Position numbers and translations under genes: made by a program. Of a stretch of 64,000 bases of DNA, positions 63,965-64,000 are shown one piece after another. Where the stretch lies: positions 558,001-622,000 of the forward strand of contig OZ242030.1 in NCBI GenBank assembly GCA_965205055.1, read 5' to 3'. Source of the stretch: CBDBBY01 sp965205055. GTDB lineage: Bacteria; Pseudomonadota; Alphaproteobacteria; Rhodobacterales; Rhodobacteraceae. The notes beneath the pieces were generated by a model. That model worked only from the letters and a program-made list of their open reading frames with translations. It ran no database searches and was not told where the DNA came from. Each line of letters starts with the position of its first letter. Position 1 is the first letter of the stretch.

Positions 63965-64000
63965 CTCATTCACGCGCCTATTTGGACTGGAACGCGACGG
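63961..64000 (+). CDS. Cysteine desulfurase, 5' end only
   Basis: 13 codons from a GTG overlapping the iscR stop: THSRAYLDWNAT, which is the start of NifS/IscS-type desulfurases (YLDWNAT pattern). The gene continues outside the window and marks the suf-like operon. Confidence 0.75.
   Translation, partial: MTHSRAYLDWNAT

Overview
This window looks like the chromosome of an alphaproteobacterium close to the Rhodobacterales/roseobacter group. The evidence is a TRAP transporter operon, a stand-alone pterin-dependent methyltransferase beside a corrinoid-activating ferredoxin/ASKHA protein, a 403-residue NADP isocitrate dehydrogenase, and an IscR without the usual three-cysteine cluster motif that sits under an Irr-type box at the head of a suf-like operon. 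Many genes are joined by ATGA, GTGA or TAATG overlaps. Coding density is only moderate. Long gene-poor gaps, one fresh IS insertion, a decayed transposase and a truncated PrpD-like gene suggest a genome that is losing material.

Layout. 1-3.1 kb (minus): C1/cobalamin cluster of corrinoid activator, pterin-binding methyltransferase, MTHFR-like reductase and a small PF13769-type protein. 3.2-7.5 kb (plus): rlmE, a DUF429 protein, an MBL-fold hydrolase and recA. 7.7-8.25 kb: a strictly phased 50-bp tandem repeat array (TTCGAC every 30 then 20 bp) that runs into the start of a Fic gene (8.2-9.8 kb). 10.4-15.5 kb (minus): operon of a polysaccharide-deacetylase-like protein, TRAP transporter and asparaginase. 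Its promoter carries TTTCCTATAG-type sites that resemble those of the divergent OsmC/XRE-cupin operon (16.2-17.4 kb). 17.8-20.3 kb: ureide catabolism (uraH, a PuuE-UraD fusion, allA). 20.4-22.9 kb (minus): thiolase and acyl-CoA synthetase. 23.3-31 kb (plus): sugar-type ABC transporter, dehydrogenase and cupin, with the second permease split by an ISAs1-family element. 31.3-32.4 kb: a D-threonine-aldolase-like enzyme. 32.8-41.3 kb: urease operon ureDABCE and ureFG, separated by tcuA, tcuB and a truncated PrpD-like gene. 41.7-50.3 kb: lipA, an FMN-binding protein, alaS, a DUF1330 protein, icd and an SDR. 51.6-60.5 kb: two paralogous TerB-N/TerB/TerB-C proteins, a BrxD-like ATPase and an Lhr-like helicase, followed by a FitAB-type toxin-antitoxin pair. 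61.9-64 kb: a YIP1 membrane protein, an alpha/beta hydrolase, iscR and the start of a cysteine desulfurase.

How the genes work together. UraH, UraD and PuuE convert 5-hydroxyisourate to allantoate, AllA releases urea from ureidoglycolate, and urease releases ammonia. With asparaginase this gives a strong nitrogen-salvage theme. The 51-60 kb block looks like a stress or defence island related to BREX accessory modules. The most unusual DNA is the 50-bp array before the Fic gene. Its exact 30/20 phasing over about 500 bp is not explained by coding, CRISPR or ordinary promoter structure.
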